A stretch of 43,577 bases of DNA from Anaerolineales bacterium (GCA_011389535.1 JAABUE010000005.1:1-43577); one strand, 5' to 3'; counted from the stretch's first letter, positions 1 to 9,251 are shown. Program-made: numbers and translations. Notes: generated by a model from the letters alone, not told the origin.

Positions 1-5
1 GATAT

Positions 6-467
6 ATGCTCATCCCGCGCACGGCAATTTTTGTGCGGCGTGGTGACTCATATCTTTTGTTAAAGGGGGCGCCGACCAAGCGCCTGTGGGCAGGCAAGTA
101 CAACGGTCTGGGTGGGCATGTGGAACAGGGCGAAGACATTTTGTCCGCGGCGCGGCGCGAGTTGGAAGAGGAGACCGGTCTCGAGGCCGATTTGTGGTTG
201 TGTGGCACGGTCATCGTGGACAGCGGCCGGAACCCGGGGATTTGCCTGTATGTCTTTTGCGGGGAATGCCCCGAGGGTGAGCCAAAGCCGTCTATAGAGG
301 GAGCAGCCGAATGGGTCGCGTTTGAAGCGCTGGGGGAGTTACCGGTGGTGGAAGATTTACCGGTCTTGCTCGGGCGCATCCAGGCCATGGAGCGCGGGGA
401 TGTCCCGTTCTCGGCGCGCTCGTACTACGATGAGGATGGGAAGTTGTTCGTCAGGTTTGCACAATAA
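6..467 (+). CDS. NUDIX hydrolase (8-oxo-dGTP diphosphatase-like)
   Basis: Nudix box GGHVEQGEDILSAARRELEEETGL in the 153 aa ORF. Confidence 0.93.
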   Translation: MLIPRTAIFVRRGDSYLLLKGAPTKRLWAGKYNGLGGHVEQGEDILSAARRELEEETGLEADLWLCGTVIVDSGRNPGICLYVFCGECPEGEPKPSIEGAAEWVAFEALGELPVVEDLPVLLGRIQAMERGDVPFSARSYYDEDGKLFVRFAQ

Positions 468-496
468 AAAGTACCACGAGACAGGATCTCGTGGTA
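466..496 (-). terminator. Rho-independent terminator for the minus-strand lipoprotein gene, possibly also serving the NUDIX gene
   Basis: Perfect 10-bp stem TACCACGAGA/TCTCGTGGTA (472-481/487-496), loop CAGGA; reads into TTTTT on the minus strand. Confidence 0.8.
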
Positions 497-518
497 GCGA
501 TAAAGGCGATTCTATAGT

Positions 519-1313
519 TTAGGGGATGCTGTAGGACTGTAACTCTATAGTCTCACTGAAGGCCATGCCAAAAATATTTCCGGCGCTGCTTGCCTTGACC
601 CAGCCGACCTCCGGGGCATACCAGATATCGGATGGAATCGTGAACACCACCGGGGCGCTGAAACCGGAAAATGTAACGTCCATTTCCAGCCTTAAGTCCG
701 TGTGGATCTTCATGGCATCGAACGTGCCAGCCGGGATGGTAACGCTTTCTTGGCCGAGGGTGCTGAAGCTGAAACTGGCCGTGCCCTGTGTGTCGACAGT
801 GGTGCCGCTGTACTCCATGTTACCTTCGAAGTCCAGTGAATAAGGCCACTGGTCACCAGTGCTGACAGTTTTGGGCAGGATCACACCCTGAACGTTCGTA
901 GTGGTCAAATCCATCTGCACCCCGCTGGTGCTGAGACCGCCAGTGACACCGCTCCCAAATGTGAGCGAGGCCAGGCCTTCGGGATTGCAGGCCCATTCCT
1001 GGGTGAGCGTGGCGCCATTAAACAGAGAGGACAGCGTAAAGCCATCCCCGCGGACATCGGTGATCGTATCGGTAAAGCTGAAATTGCCAGAAAGGCTTCC
1101 CGAGCTTTGATAGGTCCAGGTTGCGCCGGATATTACCGGGTAGAGCGGGTTATCACATAGTCCCTGTTCTCTGCTTTGGGCCAGCTCTGTTTCAGCAGGC
1201 GCGGCTTCGAGCGTTGGTGAAACTGGCGTCTCCGGTATACCGGGAGAGCAGGCCTGTAAAACCAGCCCTAGCATGAGCGCCAATGCGACGCGTAAGTGTA
1301 ATTTCTCGTTCAT
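519..1313 (-). CDS. Putative secreted lipoprotein of unknown function
   Basis: N-terminal signal with lipobox LVLQAC; AGGAG upstream of ATG. Confidence 0.75.
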   Translation of the reverse strand: MNEKLHLRVALALMLGLVLQACSPGIPETPVSPTLEAAPAETELAQSREQGLCDNPLYPVISGATWTYQSSGSLSGNFSFTDTITDVRGDGFTLSSLFNGATLTQEWACNPEGLASLTFGSGVTGGLSTSGVQMDLTTTNVQGVILPKTVSTGDQWPYSLDFEGNMEYSGTTVDTQGTASFSFSTLGQESVTIPAGTFDAMKIHTDLRLEMDVTFSGFSAPVVFTIPSDIWYAPEVGWVKASSAGNIFGMAFSETIELQSYSIP

Positions 1314-1424
1314 TTGATACTCCTGATACTCTTGAGGTTCTCATTCTTGGTTGTATCTGCTTCAAAGAGGGACATACCGCTTTTTTGAGAAGATACTGAG
1401 AACGTTCCTATATTTGGACAATTC

Positions 1425-2615
1425 TTACGACTCTTCCCTGCTGCCGGGCGTCCATGCCGGCAAACGCATTGTGAAGGTGGATCCCTTCCCATGGTCGCTT
1501 TCGACATCCAGCGTGCCCTTGTGTTGCTGGATGACCTGGCGCGTGATAGCCAGCCCCAAGCCAATACCGCCAAACAGGTCGCCGGCTTCCTTTTCCAGGT
1601 GGTAAAAGCGGTCGAAGATTCGCGGGCGTGTGTTCGGAGAGATACCGATGCCGTGGTCTTCCACCGTGACAAAAACCTGCCGCTCGCCTTTCTTCAGCCG
1701 GATCTCAACATCGCCGCCTCTAGGGCTGAATTTGATCGCGTTGTCCACGAGGGCGGTCAGGGCGCGCTCCAGGGATTTAGCATCTCCCAGGATCGGAGGC
1801 AGCTCCCGGTCTTCCGTCAGGCTCAGGTGGATCTCGCGCGCCGCGGCTTGCGTTTTGTAGCGTTCCAGCACCGTGGAGGCTATTTCCCCGATGTCCACAG
1901 CCTGGAAGTCCGGGAGCACAAGATCCATTTCCTGTAAGAAGAGGATGTCATTGACCAGTGTCACGATCTGGTGCACGTTCCTGGAGACTGTATCCAACGC
2001 CTGGGTTAACTGCTCCTGGTTCAGGACCCTGCCCTGTTGCAGGATTTGCAGGTAACCGCTGGCTGCCATCAGTGGCGTACGTAGTTCATGAGCAACATTG
2101 GCCAGAAATTCCCGGCGGGCCACCTCCTGCTCGGCCAGTTTCTGATAGGCCTGGGCCAGTTCGCGCGCCCGCATGCGTATGTCCTCGATCGCCAGCTCAT
2201 CGTTTTCACGCAGGCGGTTGCTGATTTCGTGGACCATGGCCAGCGCAATGCTGCTGCTGCGCTTGAGGACCGTATCAAAAGACTCTTTGTCGAGTTCCAG
2301 GGCTACGATAGCGGTCTTGGCTGTCACGGTTGCGGCGCGAGGCGCATTATGGATCAGCGCCATCTCGCCAAAAAAATCCCCCGGGCTGAGTGTTTGCAGC
2401 AAGCGTGCCTCGGTACTGTTGATACTCTTGGTGACCGCAACTTCGCCTTCCAGGATCATATAAAAGGTATTCTCGATCTCGTCTTCGCGGCACACCACCG
2501 TCCCGGCCGGGTAACTGTGTACCTGGCTGTGGGAAATTAGCTCCTGAACTTCATCGGGTGTGATGCCGGGAAATGCCCTGGGGATGATCCTGCTGGGCGC
2601 CCGTTTGGTAGTCAT
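1425..2615 (-). CDS. Soluble sensor histidine kinase with N-terminal cyclic-nucleotide-binding-like domain
   Basis: cNMP-BD-like PGDFFGEMALIHNAPRAATVTA; HisKA ANVAHELRTPL; HATPase motifs DNAIKFSP, DHGIGIS, GGIGLGLAI. Confidence 0.9.
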   Translation of the reverse strand: MTTKRAPSRIIPRAFPGITPDEVQELISHSQVHSYPAGTVVCREDEIENTFYMILEGEVAVTKSINSTEARLLQTLSPGDFFGEMALIHNAPRAATVTAKTAIVALELDKESFDTVLKRSSSIALAMVHEISNRLRENDELAIEDIRMRARELAQAYQKLAEQEVARREFLANVAHELRTPLMAASGYLQILQQGRVLNQEQLTQALDTVSRNVHQIVTLVNDILFLQEMDLVLPDFQAVDIGEIASTVLERYKTQAAAREIHLSLTEDRELPPILGDAKSLERALTALVDNAIKFSPRGGDVEIRLKKGERQVFVTVEDHGIGISPNTRPRIFDRFYHLEKEAGDLFGGIGLGLAITRQVIQQHKGTLDVESDHGKGSTFTMRLPAWTPGSREES

Positions 2616-2621
2616 GGACCT

Positions 2622-2630
2622 ATTGTAGCA
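2622..2630 (-). promoter_or_regulatory. Extended -10 element (TGCTACAAT) 6 nt upstream of the histidine kinase ATG
   Basis: Minus strand reads TGCTACAAT-AGGTCC-ATG. Confidence 0.5.
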
Positions 2631-2648
2631 TCAGATTAACAGGGTCCT

Positions 2649-3197
2649 TCACCCATTAAGGCTAGACTTATCCTGTGCGCGGATAGCGGATTCGAGTTCC
2701 GGGTGCAATTGCCAGCCTTTGTTGGTGAAGACCAGCTTGTCCCAAGGAAAGACGATCAGGGCGTCGCTGGCGAGGGCGGTGAAATCGGGTTTTGGATTTG
2801 CCCACGAATGAGTGACCAGGCTCAGGGTCCAGACCTGGCGCGCTCCACGCTCAAGCGCCCGGGCCGCGACGATTGCCAGGGTCTCGCCCGAATCGGCAAT
2901 CTCATCGATCACGGCTACCCTCTGGCCTGCCACCGTTGCCGGGACGTCCACCCGCCAGATGGGACTCTGATACTGCACCACGTCGTTTACCCGCCGTGTC
3001 ACACGGACCGGATACAGCTCCCGGCGCAGCGCGCAGGCGACGGCGGTGCCCGGGAACAATCCTGCGCGGGCGATCCCGATTACAATGTCGACTTGCTTCC
3101 CGGACAGTTGCTCGGTCAGCGCCCGGCTGAGTTCACCGAACCGCTCCCAGGTAATCTCTTCGATCCCTTTGCGGTGGGCGTAGTCGTAGCTTTTCAT
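2649..3197 (-). CDS. Phosphoribosyltransferase family protein
   Basis: PRPP-binding loop-like RVAVIDEIADSGETLAIV; IGIARAGLFPG. Confidence 0.85.
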   Translation of the reverse strand: MKSYDYAHRKGIEEITWERFGELSRALTEQLSGKQVDIVIGIARAGLFPGTAVACALRRELYPVRVTRRVNDVVQYQSPIWRVDVPATVAGQRVAVIDEIADSGETLAIVAARALERGARQVWTLSLVTHSWANPKPDFTALASDALIVFPWDKLVFTNKGWQLHPELESAIRAQDKSSLNG

Positions 3198-3213
3198 AAC
3201 AAATTCCTGTAGT

Positions 3214-3229
3214 AGCGACTTCAGTCGCT
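3214..3229. repeat. Short palindrome AGCGACTTCAGTCGCT, possible dispersed repeat
   Basis: 7-bp inverted arms AGCGACT/AGTCGCT separated by TC, in intergenic DNA. Confidence 0.5.
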
Positions 3230-3251
3230 CTTCAACTAAAACTATAAACTT

Positions 3252-3737
3252 TTAAAATTTATAACCGATCATCCGCAAGAAATTTTTACGCCAGGTGATA
3301 CCCGTTTCCTCTTCCACGCCTTTGGGCGGAAAGCCGTCCACCACGCCCAGGATGCCGCGGCCTTGTCCGGTTTCGGCGACCATCACCTCGGTCGGGTTGG
3401 CTGTGGCGCAGAAGACGCGCGCTACCTCGGGGATCATCTTGATCGTGTTGAGCACGTTGATGGGATAGAAGCCCTCGCCCAGGAACAGGATGAACGAGTG
3501 CCCGGCGCCGATGGCAAGCGCGTTCTTTTTCGCCAGATCGATCATCGCCTCGTCCGTGCCGCTCCAGCGCACCAGGCAGTCGCCCGATGCCTCGCAGAAA
3601 GCCAGGCCGAATTTGATCCCCGGCACGCCACTGACCATCGCTTCGTGGATATCTTCGACGGTTTTGATGAAATGCGATTGGCCGAGGATGAAATTGATGG
3701 CTTCAGGCTTTTCGATCTTGACAGTTTTTATTTCCAT
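3252..3737 (-). CDS. Adenosine-specific kinase (DUF355 family)
   Basis: [33 protein letters not shown]...[12 protein letters not shown]; start trimmed to the ATG preceded by GGAGG. Confidence 0.88.
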   Translation of the reverse strand: MEIKTVKIEKPEAINFILGQSHFIKTVEDIHEAMVSGVPGIKFGLAFCEASGDCLVRWSGTDEAMIDLAKKNALAIGAGHSFILFLGEGFYPINVLNTIKMIPEVARVFCATANPTEVMVAETGQGRGILGVVDGFPPKGVEEETGITWRKNFLRMIGYKF

Positions 3738-3887
3738 ATTGGCTTCCTCCATGTTATGATTGTAACAATAGTGGAGACAGGTTTTGATTGGGGTATACCT
3801 CTTAGCGGTTTGTTGCAAAAGTCTTTTTCGAATTCTAATACGGATTCAAGCATCGCAGCCTATTCTTTTTAAGAGTCGAGGAATATT

Positions 3888-4862
3888 ATGTCGCGTTCGC
3901 TTGTCATTTTGCTTGTGGCCATATTGATTGTTTCTTGTGCATCACAATACCCTCCTGCCCAGGCAGTGGAGGTCCAGCCGGCAGCTCCAACTTTCGCCGG
4001 TGGCTCGCCGACAATGGCGAACCCGCTCGTCCCCGCCTTCGAGCATATTGTTATTATCATGTTCGAAAATGAAAGTTTTGAATCTGCTATTGGCAACGCA
4101 GATATGCTGTTTTTCAACCAACTGGCCCAAGATGATGTTTTGTTGACTAGGTTTTATGCAGTCAGGCACCCCAGCCTGCCAAATTACATTGCGTTGATCG
4201 GCGGCGATACTTTTGGGATCGACCGGGATTGCACTGACTGTTTCATAAACGCTCCCAGCCTGCCGGATTTGATCGAGGCCAGCGGGCGTAATTGAAAAAC
4301 GTATCAGGAGAACATCCCCAAGCCCTGTTATGTGGGGGACAACCTGTTGTCTAAAGTTTTTAAAAATCGCTATGCTCAGAAGCATAACCCGTTTGTGTAC
4401 TTTGATCCCATTCGGTCGGATAAAGAACGCTGTGAGCGCAGTGTGGTGCCGCTCACAGAGCTCAGCGCAGATATCCAAACTGGCACATTACCGAATTTTA
4501 TTTTTATCACGCCGAACATGTGTAATATAGGACATGATTGCTCTCTGGATACAGCAGATAAATGGTTGGAAAATCTGCATAATGAACTCGTTCCTGCCCT
4601 GGATGCAACCGGTCAACCCTACCTGATTGTGCTTACTTTTGATGAGGGCAAAGGAAATCAATCCTGCTGTGGTCTAGCGGAAGGTGAGGGTGGGCGGATA
4701 GCGGTTGTGCTTATCTCCCCGTCGGCAAAAAAAGGGTTTCAAGACGATACCCCCTACACTCATTATTCGCTCTTGAAAACGGTCTCCGAATCGTGGGGGT
4801 TAGCATACCTGGGCCATGCCGCAGATGAGGATAATGTTTTAATAACCGCGCCGTGGAAGTAG
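3888..4862 (+). pseudogene. Secreted phosphoesterase/acid phosphatase (PF04185-like) split by an in-frame TGA at 4293-4295
   Basis: ORFs 3888-4295 and 4332-4862 share one frame. Joined translation ...LPDLIEASGRN*KTYQENIPKPCYVGD... is continuous with the family; lipobox LIVSC at N-terminus. Confidence 0.85.
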
Positions 4863-4874
4863 TTTTTGTGCGAA

Positions 4875-5564
4875 TTAAAACAGCCGCGCCTGATGGGACG
4901 ATTCAGGGGGCGGTAAACTCTCTCCTCCTGCCACGCGGTGCGCCCAGCGAGTCGTCTTGGGCAGGCGATAGCCGCCGTCACTGGCCAGCGTAAATTCGAC
5001 CGAATGTTCCACGTCGATCAGATGTCCGGGTGAAATGTACAGCGGTTTGACGTTATCTTTGGTGCGCAACACAGCCCCAATGGCATTACCGTCTCTGCCC
5101 AGCAGTTCAGCCCGATTGCCGCGTTTTGGGCCGGGTTCCGCGTGCCGTCCATATAAGCGCGATTTGGCCACGCCGATCGTCGGGCGTTCCAGCCACAGTC
5201 CCATCTGGGAGGCAATCCCCACCCCGCGTGGGTGAGCGATTCCCTGCCCATCGAACATCAGCAGGTCCGGCTTCATCGTCAGCAGCTCCCAGGCTGCCAG
5301 CACGGCAGAACCCTCTCGAAAGGATAACAAGCCCGGGATGTAGGGAAAGACGAGCGGCAGATCAGCCGTGACCCCCTCAAGCGGAGCCAGCCCGGGAAAA
5401 GCAAAAACAACAGTCGCGCAGCGGGCATTTTCTTCAGAGATGCTCACGTCCACGCCGGCGATGGAACTGACCTGGCGTCCGTCCCAGGTAAGGACAATCT
5501 GTTCGCGTAGCTTTGCTTGCACGCGGGCCGCTTCTTTCGGGGATAAGTCCCAGGCATGGAGCAT
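4875..5564 (-). CDS. nfi: Endonuclease V
   Basis: IAGVDVSISEE, YIPGLLSFREGSAVLAAWE, DLLMFDGQGIAHPRGVGIASQMG, IGVAKSRLYG motifs. Confidence 0.93.
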   Translation of the reverse strand: MLHAWDLSPKEAARVQAKLREQIVLTWDGRQVSSIAGVDVSISEENARCATVVFAFPGLAPLEGVTADLPLVFPYIPGLLSFREGSAVLAAWELLTMKPDLLMFDGQGIAHPRGVGIASQMGLWLERPTIGVAKSRLYGRHAEPGPKRGNRAELLGRDGNAIGAVLRTKDNVKPLYISPGHLIDVEHSVEFTLASDGGYRLPKTTRWAHRVAGGESLPPPESSHQARLF

Positions 5565-6077
5565 TTACAAGTCCGCTTCCCGGAAAGATTCGTAGGCTGC
5601 CAGGGTCAACCATAACATGAGCATTCCATAGACTAAATAGGCGCCACCCATCAATATACCGCCCACCATGAACCCGGCGCTAATCCTGGGAATTTCCAGA
5701 ACCAGGGTGGGAAGCGCAGCCGCCAGGATCATCCCTGCCACAAAAAGAAAGAAAAATAGCACAACTGTGTTCAGATCGTGAGGCTCGCCTCGAGGGCTAA
5801 ATGGACGCGTTTGCTGGAAGATCCCAAAACCAACGAACACCACCAGGATGGCTGCCATCGAGAAGCAAAATGCCAGCGAACCCACCATGATCTGTGAAAG
5901 GGCATAAAAAGCCGAGACCAGCTCTGCATCCCCACTGTTCAATTCGGTTGACAATCCCATCACCGTGAATACCAGACAACAGGCAATGATCGCCCAGAAG
6001 ACCAGTCCCAGGCAGGCGGCTCCGCTGCAGCCAAAATAAGCCTCGCCTCGCCGTCTTGTCGGCGCGATCACACCCAT
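5565..6077 (-). CDS. Membrane protein, about 4 TM helices, unknown function
   Basis: Four hydrophobic segments; abuts endonuclease V and overlaps rsmD by 1 nt (TGATG). Confidence 0.75.
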   Translation of the reverse strand: MGVIAPTRRRGEAYFGCSGAACLGLVFWAIIACCLVFTVMGLSTELNSGDAELVSAFYALSQIMVGSLAFCFSMAAILVVFVGFGIFQQTRPFSPRGEPHDLNTVVLFFFLFVAGMILAAALPTLVLEIPRISAGFMVGGILMGGAYLVYGMLMLWLTLAAYESFREADL

Positions 6078-6637
6078 CAGGTTTCCTTTCGACCGAAGAA
6101 GATCAACAACGTGCTGCCGTATTTCCGTTGGTCCAGTTCTTCCAGGGTGACCAGCTCCGGTATTTCATACTCTTTCGGGGCAATTTGAACGATCGCCCAG
6201 CCGGTCTCCGTCAGCCAGGCGAGGTTTTCGTCCAGCGCCAGCAGCGCGCGCGACCACAGCCCCTTGAACTGCGGCGGCGCAATGTAAATGAACTCAAACT
6301 GTTTATCGGGGGCGGCCGCCAGCATTGCGAATGCATCTCCCCGGCGGACCTCGGCCCGGGCGCTAAATCCGCAATGATCCAGGTTCCATTTGACCGTTTC
6401 TATCGGGGCGCGGTTAAGGTCACTGAAGCGCACGAGCGATGCGCCCCGGCTCAGCGCCTCGATGCCCACCGCGCCTGTCCCGGCGAAAAGGTCCCACCAG
6501 GTCGAATCGACCACATCCCCGGCCAGGATGTTGAACAGCGCTTCCTTCACCCGGTCGGTGATCGGGCGGGTGGTGTCGCCGGGCACCGACTTCAGCTTGC
6601 GTCCGCGCGCGATACCGGATATGACCCGGAGGCTCAC
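6077..6637 (-). CDS. rsmD: RsmD-like 16S rRNA (guanine(966)-N2)-methyltransferase
   Basis: MSLRVISGIARGRKLKSVPG...TRPITDRVKEALFNIL...WWDLFAGTGAVGIEALSRGA. Confidence 0.9.
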   Translation of the reverse strand: MSLRVISGIARGRKLKSVPGDTTRPITDRVKEALFNILAGDVVDSTWWDLFAGTGAVGIEALSRGASLVRFSDLNRAPIETVKWNLDHCGFSARAEVRRGDAFAMLAAAPDKQFEFIYIAPPQFKGLWSRALLALDENLAWLTETGWAIVQIAPKEYEIPELVTLEELDQRKYGSTLLIFFGRKET

Positions 6638-7665
6638 CCATGAACTCCATACTTGCGCAGGGGAGCAGTCTTCGCCAGGCTTTGAGGGGAGGCAAAGCTA
6701 TTTCGGGCAGCCATGATATTTCCGTGCGACGCGATGATGGGCACCACGCAGCCGGTGGACAGGATCAAACGCCGGCCTTTTGCCTGCGCCTGGGCATTCC
6801 GCGCTTCTTTCAGGATCTCGGCCTGTTCCCCGTAAACCAGCCTATCACGCTCCAGACCGCCGCAAACTGTTCCTCCGAACACTTGCTGCGCTTCGGCCAA
6901 AGAGGGCGGCGTCTCGCGGTCATGCCAGTTGACGATCTGGAAGGAGAATTCGGAAACTATGTCAAAGTAAATGTCGCTGCCATGCAAGTGCAGCAGGTTA
7001 CACCATAGATCCCTGGCCGGTTCTAACACTTTGTGATCGAAGGGCAGGCCGAAGGATTTGTATTCGTCCAGGGTAAGCAAGCCCGCCTGGGCGTGCTGGA
7101 TGGCGTAGAATACCCCGTCGATACCGGTTTCGAGCGCCGCCTCCACAAAGCGCTGCGTGGACAGGGCAATCGTTTCCAGCGCTTTCAGCACCGCTTCGGG
7201 GTATTTGCGCAGATGCACCAGCAGCGCCTCGCCGCCGGACAGGTTCCTGGCCTGGGCCAGCGGGTTGAAGACAGTAGCCAGCATGGGCACCTCGGGGCCG
7301 AGTCTCGCTCGGATTTGACGGAGGCAGTCCAGTTGTGCGGCCAGATGCGGAGCCGAAGGTGCCAGAACCGGCAGGCTTTCCCAGTCCTGCGGTTTTTGGA
7401 TCACTCGTCTGGTGTAACGGCGAGTGCCTTCGGTGCTGCCTTCCCAGGCGTCTTCCACCCCCCAATCTTTCATACAGAAAGAGGAGGCCGGCGTAACCTT
7501 GACCAGGTCGAAATCATAAGATTTTTGGAAATTCAACGTGGCAGCCGCCAGGCTATCGGGAGTCTGGTCGTCCACTGGGAAGTGTCGCCACAGGGCGATC
7601 GGTGGACGGTCGGTAGCCTCGCCGTTCAGGCAGGCCTGTAGTCTTTCGCGGTGGGTAGGTTTCAT
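6634..7665 (-). CDS. Uroporphyrinogen decarboxylase (URO-D) family protein
   Basis: MKPTHRERLQACLNGEATDRPPIALWRHF; overall URO-D-like; 4-nt overlap with rsmD. Confidence 0.85.
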   Translation of the reverse strand: MKPTHRERLQACLNGEATDRPPIALWRHFPVDDQTPDSLAAATLNFQKSYDFDLVKVTPASSFCMKDWGVEDAWEGSTEGTRRYTRRVIQKPQDWESLPVLAPSAPHLAAQLDCLRQIRARLGPEVPMLATVFNPLAQARNLSGGEALLVHLRKYPEAVLKALETIALSTQRFVEAALETGIDGVFYAIQHAQAGLLTLDEYKSFGLPFDHKVLEPARDLWCNLLHLHGSDIYFDIVSEFSFQIVNWHDRETPPSLAEAQQVFGGTVCGGLERDRLVYGEQAEILKEARNAQAQAKGRRLILSTGCVVPIIASHGNIMAARNSFASPQSLAKTAPLRKYGVHG

Positions 7666-7667
7666 GA

Positions 7668-9239
7668 TTATTCCCTTTGTGTCTGACAGAATATCGCGCC
7701 ATCACGTTCTACGCGCATAAAATACGGGCTGGTATCCCTCAGCACCTGCAAGCCTGGGTTGGCCCGAGAGTGTGACAGGATGAAATCGCCCGGCTGGACC
7801 GCCCTGCGCCTGTAATCATGGACCAGGATGTTCTCCGGCGCGTAATATGCAGCGATGTAGAACTCGCGTCTCACATACAGGTCGATGGGCTCAACTGCAA
7901 CGGGGATAAGTTGTTCTACGGCTTCTTTGTAGCAGGTCAGCCAGTAATCGGTTTCGTAGCGCAGCGCTGCTTCCCCGGTGCCGCCAACAAATCGATTGTA
8001 ATAGGTATATTGATACGGGTGCAACTGGATTCCGGGAATGATGCCTGGCAGGAGGAATGCGAAAGTAATTGTAACCCCTAGCCATGTTTTTTGCAGCCAG
8101 TTAAAAATCTGGTCTAACGCAATCCCGGCCAGAATAAAAATGGGCGGTACGATGAACAGGAAATGCCGGAAGCCATCGTACATCGGAGGCCGGCGCAGTA
8201 ACACATAAACAAAGGGAATAGCGAACCAGGCCAGCGCAGGAACCAGGGTACCCCAGGCGATCCTTTTTTGCTTTGTTTTAAACGCTGCTACGACAAATCC
8301 AAAAGCGGCCAGCGGCCAGACCGGCTCTGTCAGGGTGATGAGCATCAGGACGGGCAAGTAGCGCAGCGGCAGCTGGTTGGCAGGATAGAGCGCGCCGTTG
8401 AAAAATACCCGCAATGTGGTCGGGTTATCCGACATGAACTGTACAACCTGGATGAACTTTCCGATCGGCGCTTCCCACAGGAAGGGCCAGGTGATGACCA
8501 TCACCGCGTAAGCGATCAAGCCGTATGGGACAAACCACCAGATACGCGCCGGTTTGCGCAGGGTCAGAAAATACAGACCGGCCAGCAGCGCTGCCAGCGG
8601 CCCCAGCACGCGGATGTTCGTTGTCAGCCCCAGGAAGACGGCGGGCAGCAGGATATGCTTGAAGGTTTTCCACTTTGTTTCACCGGGCTTCGCGTTGGCC
8701 AGTTTCTCGGCCATCCGAAAGCCCAGCTCCAGCGTGATCAGGAAGAAAACCAGGAAGGGCGGGTCCTTGGGATTGATGAAGGCGTGCTCCCACAGGATCG
8801 GCTGCGCCGACATGAGCGCTGTTGTGCCGAAGGCCGCCCAGGGGCGCATCCAGCGCAGGCAGAAAACGTAAAAGAAATACAGCCCGATCTGGAAGGTCAG
8901 GAAGTTGACCAGGTGCCAGGAGGAGGCCACGTCCAAGCCCAGGTTTTGCAACAGGTGGGCGGGAATCCTGGCGAGCAGGATGTAGGCCGGCCCGCGGTTG
9001 GCGTGGTCGCCGGCGCTGGGGCCGTAGGCGCGGACCAGTTCAAAGTCGCCGCTGAACCACTCGGCGGGGGAATAGGCGTAACCGATGGCGTCCGCGTAGC
9101 GGTAGAAGAGCGGTTCATCGAGCGAGAAACCGTAATCTTGAAAGGTGAGCATGCCGATGATCAGGTTTACGGCTAATAGAAGCAGGATGGGGGATTTTTT
9201 GTTTTGGAGGAATCTTCGCAGGCGTTGTTGAAATGGCAT
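7668..9239 (-). CDS. Polytopic GT39/ArnT-like glycosyltransferase-family membrane protein
   Basis: 523 aa, many TM helices, N-terminal DYGFSLDEPLFYRYA acidic loop typical of GT-C enzymes. Confidence 0.75.
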   Translation of the reverse strand: MPFQQRLRRFLQNKKSPILLLLAVNLIIGMLTFQDYGFSLDEPLFYRYADAIGYAYSPAEWFSGDFELVRAYGPSAGDHANRGPAYILLARIPAHLLQNLGLDVASSWHLVNFLTFQIGLYFFYVFCLRWMRPWAAFGTTALMSAQPILWEHAFINPKDPPFLVFFLITLELGFRMAEKLANAKPGETKWKTFKHILLPAVFLGLTTNIRVLGPLAALLAGLYFLTLRKPARIWWFVPYGLIAYAVMVITWPFLWEAPIGKFIQVVQFMSDNPTTLRVFFNGALYPANQLPLRYLPVLMLITLTEPVWPLAAFGFVVAAFKTKQKRIAWGTLVPALAWFAIPFVYVLLRRPPMYDGFRHFLFIVPPIFILAGIALDQIFNWLQKTWLGVTITFAFLLPGIIPGIQLHPYQYTYYNRFVGGTGEAALRYETDYWLTCYKEAVEQLIPVAVEPIDLYVRREFYIAAYYAPENILVHDYRRRAVQPGDFILSHSRANPGLQVLRDTSPYFMRVERDGAIFCQTQRE

Positions 9240-9245
9240 TGGTTG

Positions 9246-9251
9246 ATTTTA
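9246..9251 (-). promoter_or_regulatory. -10 element TAAAAT 6 nt before ATG (TTGCCT 16 nt further upstream)
   Basis: Minus strand TTGCCT-N16-TAAAAT-CAACCA-ATG. Confidence 0.45.

Noticed and set aside
1310-1672. 120-aa minus-strand ORF overlapping the histidine kinase 3' end
   Set aside because: Alternative frame of the kinase gene with Ser/Arg-rich artefactual composition; no independent start signal.
4293-4295. TGA in the phosphoesterase as a selenocysteine codon or a UGA-to-Trp genetic code change
   Set aside because: Homologues are recalled to have Trp, not Cys/Sec. Genes throughout the window (for example mreC, mreD, IDH) end with TGA and use TGG for Trp, so global recoding is unlikely. 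A weak downstream CCCCA/TGGGG pairing is not a convincing SECIS.
8268-9176. 302-aa open frame antisense to the glycosyltransferase
   Set aside because: No domain signature; hydrophobic sense-strand protein yields an artefactual polar antisense frame.
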